From Micrococcales bacterium (GTDB taxonomy: Bacteria > Actinomycetota > Actinomycetes > Actinomycetales > Cellulomonadaceae): a DNA stretch of 64,000 nt. How positions within the stretch are numbered: position 1 is the first letter of the stretch; each line of letters opens with the position of its first letter. Both the position numbers and the translations under genes were made by a program. The stretch covers positions 25,468 through 89,467 of the forward strand of contig WRET01000004.1 of the NCBI GenBank assembly GCA_009779195.1. The letters run 5' to 3'. Positions 8,824 to 17,627 of this stretch are shown here, piece after piece. The notes under the pieces are model-generated. The model did not search any database. It had not been told where the DNA came from and was given only the letters and a program-made list of their open reading frames with translations.

Positions 8824-10161
8824 TCAGAACGGGTGGCGTTCCTGTATCGCCTCGGCCAGGGTGGGGCCGTGGTCGCCGAGACGCCACGAGGTCCACCCGT
8901 CGAACTCGCCTTCGGAACGGGCTGCGGCGGAGGCTGCGGCTGAGGGGTCGTCGAAACGGCGCCCGTCGGGCAGCTCGATCAACCCGTCGATCCGCAGACG
9001 GGCGATGATCCTCTCCCCGCGGCGGCGGCGCAGCCACACCAGCTGGGTGGGGCCGACCTCGTTGACCAGCTCGACCAGCTCGGGGTACGCGACAGTTGAG
9101 GTGCGGGCCAGGTGCGGACGGTCGTCGAGCGCCGGGGGCAGGCCCAGCGGCGCGGCGAGGATGTCGAGCTTGCGCAGCACTGCTGGCTCGGCCGGGCCCA
9201 GCGGTTCGAACGACGACGAGTCGGCAGACCGCGGCGGTTCGGCCAGCGCCGTGCGGGCGGGCTCAGGCTCACGGGCGGTGGGCCTGCTCTTGCTCGACGA
9301 CCAGGACGAGTCCCCGGACGACCATGACGAGTCCGAACCCCCAGACGACCAGGACGAGTCCTTGCCCGACGACCACGACGAGTCTTTGCCCGCCGCCGAC
9401 CATGACGAGTCGGTGCGTGGGCGGGGCATCGTCTGGGCCACCGCCGGTGACAGGGGCGGGGTGGGCCGCACGTCGTCGTTGACCGCAGCGCGGTGTTCTT
9501 CGACGATGGGCTGGGCGCTGGTGATATCCGGTTCGAACATACCGCCGTGCACCAGGCGCAACCCGGTCGGCTCAGGCATCCGACGCCGCGACTCGTGGGT
9601 GGCGTAGGGGCCGATGGCCAGCAGCCGGGTCTCGTCCTCACCGATCACGACCCCGACCTGGAGGATGTCGAGGCGGCCACCACGGGCCTGCCAGAAATCG
9701 GCCGCGTCATGGGCTTCGGGGGCGATGTCGGCACACAGCACGACGATCCGCGGACCGGCGCGGTGCGGGGCCTGGATGCCGAACGGCAGACCAGCGCGGA
9801 ACGTGTTGAAGTCCCGGGCGAACCGCGACGGGTCGGTCGGTTGGTAGACCTGGCCGAAGTCTGTCTCGGTCATACGTCCGGCGGTGCCGGCCCGGCGCAG
9901 GGCGGACAAGAACGCGTCGTGGTCGAGCTGGTGGACGACCTCGATCGTCACCGGACGTCCCGTCGGGTCCAGGGCGAGCAGGTCGGGCAGGCCCGAGCCT
10001 TCACGCCCGTCGTGCTCGTGGACGACGAACAGCGGCTCGGGTACCACCGCCTGGAGGTTGTGCGTCACGACAGCCCGCACCTCAGCGGTGAACGTGCTGG
10101 CCCTCGGCTGCATCGGCTGCACCAGCCGGACGCGCCCAGAACCCAGCTCGAACAGCGGCAT
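8824..10161 (-). CDS. RAMA (modified-DNA reader) domain protein with PD-(D/E)XK-like N-terminus
   Basis: Residues 370-445 fit the RAMA domain found in restriction-associated proteins, with IIARLRIDGLIELPDGRRF and a terminal GWTSWRL; this domain is proposed to read modified DNA bases. Residues 15-210 resemble a PD-(D/E)XK nuclease fold: TAEVRAVV, GLPDLLALDPTGRPVTIEVV. The last catalytic lysine position appears to be Val (IEVV), so nuclease activity is doubtful. Between them lies a low-complexity linker with five DSSWS units (about residues 265-315). The start is the ATG at 10161 with GAGAGGG upstream; the ORF extension to 10227 is not needed. It is divergent from the caspase-STAND-WD40 gene, 231 bases away, which suggests a shared control region. 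Confidence 0.65.
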   Translation of the reverse strand: MPLFELGSGRVRLVQPMQPRASTFTAEVRAVVTHNLQAVVPEPLFVVHEHDGREGSGLPDLLALDPTGRPVTIEVVHQLDHDAFLSALRRAGTAGRMTETDFGQVYQPTDPSRFARDFNTFRAGLPFGIQAPHRAGPRIVVLCADIAPEAHDAADFWQARGGRLDILQVGVVIGEDETRLLAIGPYATHESRRRMPEPTGLRLVHGGMFEPDITSAQPIVEEHRAAVNDDVRPTPPLSPAVAQTMPRPRTDSSWSAAGKDSSWSSGKDSSWSSGGSDSSWSSGDSSWSSSKSRPTAREPEPARTALAEPPRSADSSSFEPLGPAEPAVLRKLDILAAPLGLPPALDDRPHLARTSTVAYPELVELVNEVGPTQLVWLRRRRGERIIARLRIDGLIELPDGRRFDDPSAAASAAARSEGEFDGWTSWRLGDHGPTLAEAIQERHPF

Positions 10162-10392
10162 GTCGACCCTCTCAACGCCCGGCCCGCGGCTCAGCGGGAT
10201 GCTGGAGTCAAGCCTCTCACGAGTCACGGGTAGAAAGGCCCTATCTGCCCCTGCTTCGTCCGAAATAGTCGCGTCTTCACACCCCCGGCCCCCTCAGGCC
10301 CCGTCCGCCAGCTGCTGGGATGTGCTTCCGTGCACATATTGGCCTGCCGAATCCACCACGAGGACCGACGGCCTCCCGATAGTGTGGAGGAC
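10162..10392. promoter_or_regulatory. Divergent control region between the RAMA and caspase-STAND-WD40 genes
   Basis: These 231 bases separate the two divergent genes. A -10-like TAGTGT at 10380-10385 sits 7 bases before the GTG at 10393, as in leaderless actinobacterial transcripts; no clear -35 is visible. The middle (about 10215-10290) is noticeably less GC-rich than the flanks. No palindromic operator stood out. Confidence 0.35.
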
Positions 10393-13300
10393 GTGGGCAA
10401 CCGTCGGTACGTCGCGTTCGTCGCCCCGCGCCAGGACGACCCAGGCGAAGACCGTCGCCTGCAAGCACAGGTCGACGTCGTGCGGCGGTGGTGGGCTGTG
10501 CTGCCCGCGCCCCAGGTCCTGACCCCGGCGTGGCAACCTGGGCAGACGACCCGCAACGCTATGTCCTTGCTGGCAGACCGGCTCACGCAGGTGCGTACCG
10601 GCTCGTCTGTCGGGCTGTATGTCACCGGCCACGGCGACGAGGGGCCGGTCTCCACCGAGTACCGCCTGCGTATCGACGGCGGCAGCTACGACCCGGCGGC
10701 CCTGCTGGAGGCGATCTGGGACTCTGACGCCGACGACGCGCTGGTGGTGCTCGACTCGTGCTCGGCCTACCGGTTCGCCCAGCGTGCCGCGAACCTGTAC
10801 GGCGACCGGGTGCGCCAGCCGGTCCGCACCCCGCCGAAGATGGTGCTGGTGGTGCCCGGGGTGGCGACGGACCTACGCACCGAACCGCGGTTCGAAGAGC
10901 TCACAGACATTATCGCCGAGGCGTTGTGCCTGGTCAGCATGGACAACGGGTATGTCGAACCGTATACAGCGCTGGCCGACGAGCCGTACCTGACCCCCGC
11001 CCGCCTGCGCGCCGCCCTGGAGGCTGCCCCCGGTGAGCTGGCCCGTGTGGGACGCCCGGCGATGATCCGCCCCCAGGTGCAGGCGTTCGCCGCCGAGTGG
11101 GACGAACCGTGCCCCGCCTTGCCCAACCCGGCCTACGACCCAGCAGCCCAGGCTGCCAACCCGGCCACGGCGGACCTGACGCTGAGCGCTGAGACGATCG
11201 ACGCCTACACCCGGCTGGCGTGCGCGGCTGCGGACCCTCGCCCCCCTGCCGCAGACCGTCGTGACCTGCCGATCGTCGCGTTCGGGTCGTTCGTCGTCAG
11301 CGGTGACGGCCGGGGGATGGACCGACCTGTCATCGACCCGACGAAGGTGGCCGCCCGCCCGCCGGACCCACACAAGGTCGACAAAACCCCCCGGGGCAAC
11401 CCGGCCTGGTACTTCACAGGCCGCGCTCCGGTCATGGCGCAGGTCGTGCGGTGGTTGACCAACGGTGACGAACCGCTGCTGGTGGTCACTGGCGCACGTG
11501 GCACCGGCAAGTCGGCTGTGCTGTCGCGTGCTGTGACTCTCGCCGACCCTGGGTTCGGCTCCCGGTACCCGACGTTGGCGCAGGCGGTCCCACCGAGGCT
11601 GGTCCCCCCGGCCGGGTCGGTGCACGTGGCGGTCGACGCCCGGGGCCGTACCAGCGAACGTGTCGCCGAGCTCATCCTTGGTGCGCTCGGTGCCGCACGC
11701 ACCGACGAACCGGGCACGTCGATCCACGAACGTCTCGCCCAAGGGCTCAAGGCTGCCAGCACCGACAAGACCGGTGGGTTGCCGGTGTGCGTGGTGGTGG
11801 ACTCGGTCGACGAGTCCGTCCAGCCCGAGGCGCTGGTCCACGAGGTGCTCGGCGCCCTGGTGCGCACCTGCCACGACGACGGGCGCCCAGCGGCCCGAGT
11901 GCTGGTCGGGGTGCGTCACGACGCCACCAGCGACACTGACCTGCTCACGCTCGTCGAAGCGTTGGCGTCGCACACGGTCGTGCGCACCGACCACGACGTC
12001 GCTGGGGAGGTCCGTTCCTACTGCTTGCGGCTGCTGAGGTCCCCGGGGTCGCCCTACTACGACCGGCCCGCCGACGCCGAGGCTGTCGCTGACCTGCTCG
12101 GCCGCTCTGACCAGCCCAGCTTTGTGGATGTGCGGATCGTCGCCGAGTCGCTGGCGAGCAGCCCGCAGGTGGCTGACCTGGACACCCTCGACCTCGTCGG
12201 CGACGTGCTGTTGCGGGCTCTGCGCCGCACGTTGGCCGACCAGGCGGCGACCACAGCCCGGCCGGCCACCCAGTACCTGGCTGCTTTGCGCGCCCTGGCG
12301 TTCGCCCGCGGGGCCGGGACCCCCTGGGGTGCGGTGTGGCCGACGCTGGCCAGCGCTGTGGCCGACAAGGACGTGGGTAACGACCTGCTGCGCGAGCTGT
12401 TGCGCGGACCGCTCGCGGCCTTCGTCATGACAGCCTCCGAAGACGGCCAGCGGGTGTTCCGCCCAGCCCACGCGACGATCGCCGACATGCTGCGCCAACG
12501 TCCTGACGCCCTCGTCGACGGCCTGGTCGTCGAACCAGAAGAGGTGGTCGAGGCCCGGATCGCCCGACGGTTGGGCGCCTTGGTCGGCGACACCCCCGAC
12601 CCGTACCTGCGCCGCCACCTCGTCGCCCACGCCGCTGCCGGGTCTGTGCTCGTCGACGAGGTCGTCCCTGCGGCGTTCTTGCCCTGGGAGACCAGCGGTG
12701 ACCTGCGCCGTCGGCTGGGTCTGCCGCTGCCCGACGGGCAGGCGACCCGTTCGCTGGCCGCATGGGCCGCCGTCGAGCCTCACCTGGACCAGATCCCCAC
12801 GTTGGGACGTCGTCGCCAGGCCCTGCGTTTCGCGTTGCTGCGCACCCCCGACGACGGGCCCGACGAGCTGGGGTGGCGCACCTGGACCGCCCCGCGCAAC
12901 GTCCTGGCCGCGACGACCGGACCTGTGGCGGCCCTGGCGTTCGGGCAGGTCGGCGGGCGCTCGCTGCTCGTGGGGGCCAGCGGTGACGAGGTGCGCTGCT
13001 GGGACCCGGCCACCGGCCAGGTGGTCGGCGAACCCCTGCGCGGGCACGAAGGCAGAGTGCTCTCTTTGGCGTTCGGGCAGGTCAACGGGCGGATGGTCTT
13101 GGCCACCGGTGGTGCCGACCAGACGGTGCGCCTGTGGAACCCGGCCACTGGGGAACAGCTGGGTGTGCTCAACGGGCACACCGGGGCTGTGTGGGCGGTG
13201 ACGTTCGGGCGGATCGACCAACGTGTGGTGCTGGCCACCGGCTCGGCGGACCAGACGGCCCAGCTGTGGGACCTGCCGGCCGGAGGCCCGCCAGCCCCGC

Positions 13301-15243
13301 ACGAGCCGCTGCCGCACCGCGCAGCAGTCCGCACGGTCGCGTTCGGCACGGTCGCCGGTGCCACAGCCTTGGCCACTGGCTGTGCCGACGGTACTGCCCG
13401 GCTGTGGGACCCGTGCACCAACCAACGGATCGACCGCCCGCTGCGCCACGGCAACCGGGTGCTCGCGGTGAAGTTCGGACCAGCAGGGGCCTCTGGCACC
13501 GCACCTTTGGCCACCAGCTCCGACGACGGCTCGGTGCGGGTGTGGGACCCGGTCTCCGGTTCTCTGGTCGCGCGGGCCAACCACCCTGGCCTGGTCGAGA
13601 CGATCGCCTGGGGCCAGGCGTCGGGGCGGATCTTGCTGGCCACTGGCGGCCTGGACCGCACAGCCCGGCTGTGGGACGCGTCCGACATGAGCTGGAACGC
13701 CCCCGACGAAGAAGTCCTGCCCCTGGTCGGAGACCCGTTGCGGGGCCACGGCCGTTCCGTGCAGGCGGTGGCGTTCGGGCGGGTCGACGGCCGGGTGGTC
13801 GTGGCCACAGGTTCCGACGACCGCACCCTGCGGCTGTGGGACCCTGCCCGTGAGCTGGTCCGAGGCAGGTCCGGGCGTCCGGCCTCCGCCGCGCTGCCCC
13901 TAGCCCGGCCACAAGGCGGCAGGCACCGCGCCTACGACCAGGCTCCCACCGGCGCACACTCTCGCTACGAGACCGGTCCTGGTTGGTCCGACCAGCCAGG
14001 ACCCGGCGCCCAACGGTACGCTCCCACCCCTGAAGAGCTCGCCGAGGTCGAGGCGCTCGCCGCTGAGCTGCTCGGTGACATGCCACTACCACCACCACCG
14101 CAGCCGGACCCGACCCCCGAACAGCTCGCCGAGGTCGACGCGCTCGCCGCTGAGCTGTTCGGTGACATGCAGCGACCACCGCAGCCGGATCCGACTCCCG
14201 AACAGCTGGCCGAGGTCGACGCGCTCGCCGCTGAGCTGCTCGGTGACGATCTGGCCGCTGTGCACCTTTCTGGCCCGGACGGTTCGACCAACCCGGTGTC
14301 GACTCCTCCCCGCGGCACGCCCCAGGCGGTGGCGCTCGGCGAAGACGACCCGAGCCCTGTGGTCCACGCCGTCGCAGCCGCACCCGGGGTGCTGGCCACC
14401 GGTGGCGCCGACCACGCCGTGCGGTTGTGGGACCCGGTCACCGGCCAGGGGCTGCGCCACCTGCGAGGACATGACGGTCCCGTGCTTGCGGCGGCCTTCG
14501 GGTGCGCCGGCACGCTGCTGGCCACCGCCGGCGACGACGGCACTGTCCGGTTGTGGGACCTGGTCACCGGCCAGCCAGCGTGTGCGCCGTTGTCCACCTC
14601 GGCGCTTGGTCTGGCTTTCGGCGAGGTGGACGGGCGCACCGTCGTGGTGACCGGCGGCCCCGACCGCACAGTGCGGATGTGGGACGTGACCACGGGCCGT
14701 CCGGTCGGTGACGCGTGGCACGGGCACAACGGCTGGGTGAGCACTGTCGCTGCCGGGCAGGTCGCTGGCACCACAGTGGTGGCCACCGGCAGCTTTGACT
14801 GCACGGTGCGGCTGTGGGACCCCGACGGTTCTTGCCGCGCCGTCCTGGCTGGCCACGACGGCCCTGTCGAGTCCGTCGCCTTCGGCACCGTCGATGGCAC
14901 GCCCGTCCTGGCCACCGTCGCCGACGACCGCACCGCCCGTTTGTGGGACCCGGCCACCGGCGAGCTTGTCGGGGTCCTCACCGGTCACCGCGGCGCGGTC
15001 GGCGCCGTCGCGTTCGGCACTGTCGACGGGACGACTGTCATGGCCACGGCCGCCGACGACCGGACCGTGCGGCTGTGGAACCCTGCCACCGGCCGTCATG
15101 TCGGCGAAAGCATCCCCGTCCTGGTCCGCGTCCACGACCTCGCTTTCGCCGACGACGGCCGCCTCGCCCTGGCCACCGACACCGGCACCGCCGTCGTCAC
15201 CCCCGCTCTGCTCGTCGCCCAAACCATCCCATCACTGGCGTAG
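10393..15243 (+). CDS. Caspase-like protease / STAND NTPase / double WD40 propeller protein
   Basis: This protein of about 1616 residues has a clear domain order. Residues 1-230 form a caspase-like (peptidase C14) fold: the catalytic His is in GLYVTGHGDEG (His80) and the Cys in LVVLDSCSAY (Cys123). About 345-800 is a STAND/NACHT-type NTPase with a Walker A loop GARGTGKS (near residue 370) and a Walker B-like VCVVVDSVDE (near 465). About 836-1156 hold seven WD40 blades (VRCWD, VRLWN, AQLWD, ARLWD, VRVWD, ARLWD, LRLWD), then a linker with three tandem repeats, then seven more blades (about 1329-1616, the last one worn). In known STAND proteins the propeller senses a trigger and the NTPase oligomerises to activate the effector, here a protease. 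Start choice: the ORF opens at a GTG at 10330, but the fold starts at NRRYVAFVA, so I use the GTG at 10393 (10384 is also possible). Confidence 0.8.
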   Translation: MGNRRYVAFVAPRQDDPGEDRRLQAQVDVVRRWWAVLPAPQVLTPAWQPGQTTRNAMSLLADRLTQVRTGSSVGLYVTGHGDEGPVSTEYRLRIDGGSYDPAALLEAIWDSDADDALVVLDSCSAYRFAQRAANLYGDRVRQPVRTPPKMVLVVPGVATDLRTEPRFEELTDIIAEALCLVSMDNGYVEPYTALADEPYLTPARLRAALEAAPGELARVGRPAMIRPQVQAFAAEWDEPCPALPNPAYDPAAQAANPATADLTLSAETIDAYTRLACAAADPRPPAADRRDLPIVAFGSFVVSGDGRGMDRPVIDPTKVAARPPDPHKVDKTPRGNPAWYFTGRAPVMAQVVRWLTNGDEPLLVVTGARGTGKSAVLSRAVTLADPGFGSRYPTLAQAVPPRLVPPAGSVHVAVDARGRTSERVAELILGALGAARTDEPGTSIHERLAQGLKAASTDKTGGLPVCVVVDSVDESVQPEALVHEVLGALVRTCHDDGRPAARVLVGVRHDATSDTDLLTLVEALASHTVVRTDHDVAGEVRSYCLRLLRSPGSPYYDRPADAEAVADLLGRSDQPSFVDVRIVAESLASSPQVADLDTLDLVGDVLLRALRRTLADQAATTARPATQYLAALRALAFARGAGTPWGAVWPTLASAVADKDVGNDLLRELLRGPLAAFVMTASEDGQRVFRPAHATIADMLRQRPDALVDGLVVEPEEVVEARIARRLGALVGDTPDPYLRRHLVAHAAAGSVLVDEVVPAAFLPWETSGDLRRRLGLPLPDGQATRSLAAWAAVEPHLDQIPTLGRRRQALRFALLRTPDDGPDELGWRTWTAPRNVLAATTGPVAALAFGQVGGRSLLVGASGDEVRCWDPATGQVVGEPLRGHEGRVLSLAFGQVNGRMVLATGGADQTVRLWNPATGEQLGVLNGHTGAVWAVTFGRIDQRVVLATGSADQTAQLWDLPAGGPPAPHEPLPHRAAVRTVAFGTVAGATALATGCADGTARLWDPCTNQRIDRPLRHGNRVLAVKFGPAGASGTAPLATSSDDGSVRVWDPVSGSLVARANHPGLVETIAWGQASGRILLATGGLDRTARLWDASDMSWNAPDEEVLPLVGDPLRGHGRSVQAVAFGRVDGRVVVATGSDDRTLRLWDPARELVRGRSGRPASAALPLARPQGGRHRAYDQAPTGAHSRYETGPGWSDQPGPGAQRYAPTPEELAEVEALAAELLGDMPLPPPPQPDPTPEQLAEVDALAAELFGDMQRPPQPDPTPEQLAEVDALAAELLGDDLAAVHLSGPDGSTNPVSTPPRGTPQAVALGEDDPSPVVHAVAAAPGVLATGGADHAVRLWDPVTGQGLRHLRGHDGPVLAAAFGCAGTLLATAGDDGTVRLWDLVTGQPACAPLSTSALGLAFGEVDGRTVVVTGGPDRTVRMWDVTTGRPVGDAWHGHNGWVSTVAAGQVAGTTVVATGSFDCTVRLWDPDGSCRAVLAGHDGPVESVAFGTVDGTPVLATVADDRTARLWDPATGELVGVLTGHRGAVGAVAFGTVDGTTVMATAADDRTVRLWNPATGRHVGESIPVLVRVHDLAFADDGRLALATDTGTAVVTPALLVAQTIPSLA
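14026..14250 (+). repeat. Three tandem repeats coding for the inter-propeller linker
   Basis: The unit TPEQLAEVDALAAELLGD occurs three times with small changes, spaced by Pro/Gln-rich spacers (PLPPPPQPD and QRPPQPD). The units are 25-28 codons apart and nearly identical at the DNA level, so they arose by recent duplication. Each unit is predicted to be one amphipathic helix. Confidence 0.8.
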
Positions 15244-15252
15244 GGTGGCGGT

Positions 15253-15660
15253 GTGTCGTCGGTCGCTTGTTTCTACCGGGTGGATCGGGTCGAGCTGGAG
15301 GCGAGCCCGGTCTCGGAGGTGATCGGGGAGGGTACTGACCTGGGGCTGGGGTATCCGTGGTCAGGGCACGTCATGATGGCGCTGCTGGACTACCTGGACG
15401 AGATCGAGATCGGTGTCGGGCTCGACCTGGATATCGCCGACGACGACGACGCACCGCTCGTCGCGTTCTTCACCCGCGCCGACGCCCCGGCGATCCTGGG
15501 GTTGCAGGTCGCGCAGATCCTCGGCGACGAGACCATGTTCGACGACCTCGGGCTCGACGACGAGGAGATCGTCGACGCTGTCCGCGACTCGGTCGAGACG
15601 TTGCGCGAGCTCATCGACGGTACCGGACCAGACGAGGTCCTCGTCGTCGCGGTCTACTGA
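15253..15660 (+). CDS. Small acidic hypothetical protein downstream of the caspase-STAND gene
   Basis: This 135-residue, strongly acidic protein is not one I can name. It begins 9 bases after the stop of the caspase gene at a GTG, so co-transcription is likely. It has an N-terminal CFYRVDRVELE strand-helix, a central Asp-rich run (DLDIADDDDAP), and a C-terminal helix plus strand (ETLRELID then EVLVVAVY). The architecture weakly recalls DUF1877/YfbM-like proteins, but I see no decisive motif. Position suggests a regulator, inhibitor or accessory factor of the upstream protease, which is inference only. Confidence 0.6.
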   Translation: MSSVACFYRVDRVELEASPVSEVIGEGTDLGLGYPWSGHVMMALLDYLDEIEIGVGLDLDIADDDDAPLVAFFTRADAPAILGLQVAQILGDETMFDDLGLDDEEIVDAVRDSVETLRELIDGTGPDEVLVVAVY

Positions 15661-15709
15661 GCGGGCCTGCTGGGCCCACAGTGCCGGGCACGACGTCTAC
15701 GCTGGGCAC

Positions 15710-16870
15710 GTGAGCCATCCTGTGACGCCTGCTGTCCGTGTCGCTGCTTCGTGGGCGTGGAGGTTGGTCGTCATCGGGCTGGCGGCCGCTGGCGGGATGT
15801 GGGTGGTCGCCCAGCTCAAGGTGATCGTCGTGCCGGTCGCGGTCGCCTTGCTGCTCGCGGTGCTGCTGCACCCGGTGGTCGTGTTCTTGACCACCCGGCT
15901 GCGGCTGCGGCGGGGCGCGGCTGTCGGGGTTGCTGTGGGGGGGATGATCACCATCGTCGTCGGGCTGCTCGCAGCAGCGGGCACAGCGATCGCCCGAGGG
16001 TTCGGTGGCCTGTGGACCAAGGCTGGCGACGGGTTCTCCAAGGTCCTGACGTGGTTGGCCGACGGTCCGGCGAAGGTCTCCTCCGACGACCTCGACCGCT
16101 ATATGGACCAGCTGGGCGAGTCGCTCTCCGGGTTCAGCTCCCAGCTGGTCTCAGGGGCGGCCAAAGCCTCGGCCACCGCTGGGCACGTCGGCGCGGGGAT
16201 CCTCATCGCGCTGTTCTGCCTGGTGTTCTTCCTGCTGGACGGACGGAAGATCTGGACGTGGCTGGTCGGACTGCTGCCTGCACCAGCCCGTGGGCCGGTG
16301 CACCAGGCAGGCCGACGTGGCTGGATGACCCTGGAAGGGTACGTACGCACCCAGGTGCTCGTCGCTGCGGTCGACGCCGTCGGTATCGGTGCCGGGGCGT
16401 TGGTGCTGCGGGTGCCGATGGCCCTCGCCCTGGCGGTGCTGGTGTTCCTCGGGTCGTTCATCCCCATTGTCGGTGCGGTGGCCACCGGGTGTGTCGCGGT
16501 GCTCGTGGCACTGGTGGCCGGAGGACCGTGGACGGCGCTGTGGATGCTGGTCGTCGTGCTGGCGGTGCAGCAGATCGAAGGGCATGTGCTCCAGCCGTTC
16601 CTCATGGGCCACGCCGTGTCGTTGCACCCCATGGCTGTGCTGCTGTCCGTCGCTGCTGGGTCGTTGGTCGCCGGGATCGTCGGCGCGCTGTTCGCCGTAC
16701 CGCTGGTCGCCGCGGCCAACACGGTGGTGCTGTACCTGCACGGGCACGACAAGTTCCCCGAGCTGGGCACGGACGACAACCTGGAGCACCGACGACGACC
16801 AGACGACAGCGTCGACGCCGAACCCGAGGAGGTCGGCAGCGGGGCCGAACCGACCGAGGCGGGTGCTTAG
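15710..16870 (+). CDS. AI-2E family transporter (UPF0118 permease)
   Basis: This 386-residue protein has the eight-helix layout of the AI-2E exporter family: paired N-terminal helices (VIGLAAAGGMWVVAQLKVIVVPVAVALLLAV), a soluble central part (about residues 100-160), then four to five helices with the family hallmark LVFLGSFIPIVGAVATG and QQIEGHVLQPFLMGHAVSLHP. Members export autoinducer-2, sodium/protons or are uncharacterised; substrate cannot be told here. The ORF track begins far upstream; I use the GTG at 15710, which places the start right before the first membrane helix. The acidic tail (last 40 residues) is cytoplasmic. It converges with greA and the two stop codons overlap. Confidence 0.85.
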   Translation: MSHPVTPAVRVAASWAWRLVVIGLAAAGGMWVVAQLKVIVVPVAVALLLAVLLHPVVVFLTTRLRLRRGAAVGVAVGGMITIVVGLLAAAGTAIARGFGGLWTKAGDGFSKVLTWLADGPAKVSSDDLDRYMDQLGESLSGFSSQLVSGAAKASATAGHVGAGILIALFCLVFFLLDGRKIWTWLVGLLPAPARGPVHQAGRRGWMTLEGYVRTQVLVAAVDAVGIGAGALVLRVPMALALAVLVFLGSFIPIVGAVATGCVAVLVALVAGGPWTALWMLVVVLAVQQIEGHVLQPFLMGHAVSLHPMAVLLSVAAGSLVAGIVGALFAVPLVAAANTVVLYLHGHDKFPELGTDDNLEHRRRPDDSVDAEPEEVGSGAEPTEAGA

Positions 16871-17349
16871 CCTCCGAAAGGCCGTGCCGCGGTGATGGCT
16901 ACGGGGATCTGGCGGCCGTTGGGCGCGGTGTAGGTGACGGTGTCGCCGACCTGGCGTCCGTTGATCGCCGTGCCCAGCGCTGACTCGGGGGAGAACACGT
17001 CCATCTCGGCGGTACCCACGCTCTCGCGCGAACCGAGCAAGAACTCCATAGGCCGACCAGCGATATCAGCATTGACGACCATCCCCGGCTCGACGACACC
17101 GTCGTCGGGAGGGGCGCCGATCTGCACGTGGCGCAGCTTTTCCTTGAGCTCGCGGATACGGGCCTCGTTCTTCGCCTGCTCTTCGCGCGCCGCGTGGTAG
17201 CCGCCGTTCTCCTTCAGGTCGCCCTCGTCGCGGGCTGCGGAGATACGCACGGTGATCTCGTCGCGCTTGGGCCCCTCAAGCTCGGCCAGCTCGGCCTGCA
17301 GGCGGTCGTGCGCCTCCTGGGTCAGCCAGATAGCGGCGGTCTCGGTCAC
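16867..17349 (-). CDS. greA: Transcription elongation factor GreA
   Basis: This 160-residue protein is GreA. The N-terminal coiled coil carries WLTQEAHDRLQAELAELEGPKRDEIT and the tip acidic residues in RDEGDLKENGGYHAAREEQ, which reach into the RNA polymerase secondary channel to stimulate cleavage of backtracked RNA. The C-terminal FKBP-like part has GTAEMDVFSPESALGTAI. I chose the GTG at 17349, with AAGGAA upstream; the ORF prefix to 17469 is not conserved in the family. It converges on the AI-2E gene with a 4-base overlap. Confidence 0.95.
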   Translation of the reverse strand: MTETAAIWLTQEAHDRLQAELAELEGPKRDEITVRISAARDEGDLKENGGYHAAREEQAKNEARIRELKEKLRHVQIGAPPDDGVVEPGMVVNADIAGRPMEFLLGSRESVGTAEMDVFSPESALGTAINGRQVGDTVTYTAPNGRQIPVAITAARPFGG

Positions 17350-17627
17350 GGTCTTTCCTTCCGTCAAGGCACAAGCGAGGTCGATGCGGAGCGGGGGGCG
17401 CCGCGGTTCCACATCGGCAAGGCATAAGATGCTTGCCGGGCCTGCGTGCGAACATCCAGCGTATCCCATCGGGCGCCCAGGATCGATCTTCAGTGGGGCA
17501 TGTTGTCACCCCCCAGTTGGCTTCTGGCGTGCCGCAGATTGTCGCCAGACCAAAACACAGCCGCTGAACTGGTCTGCGCCCCGGTGTGCTGCGTAGGCTG
17601 GCGTCCCCCGGGAAGGAGACTGTGTTC
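17350..17627. other. Divergent greA / mca upstream region
   Basis: These 278 bases hold the promoters of greA (minus) and mca (plus). A -10-like TAGGCT lies about 30 bases before the mca start, with AAGGAG as its ribosome site. I see no gene here. Confidence 0.35.

Noticed and set aside
10873-13749. 958-residue minus-strand ORF
   Set aside because: Antisense of the caspase-STAND-WD40 gene, whose motifs are unambiguous on the plus strand.
14026-14250. CRISPR-like array
   Set aside because: The repeated units are in frame and encode protein helices; there are no unique spacers of constant length.
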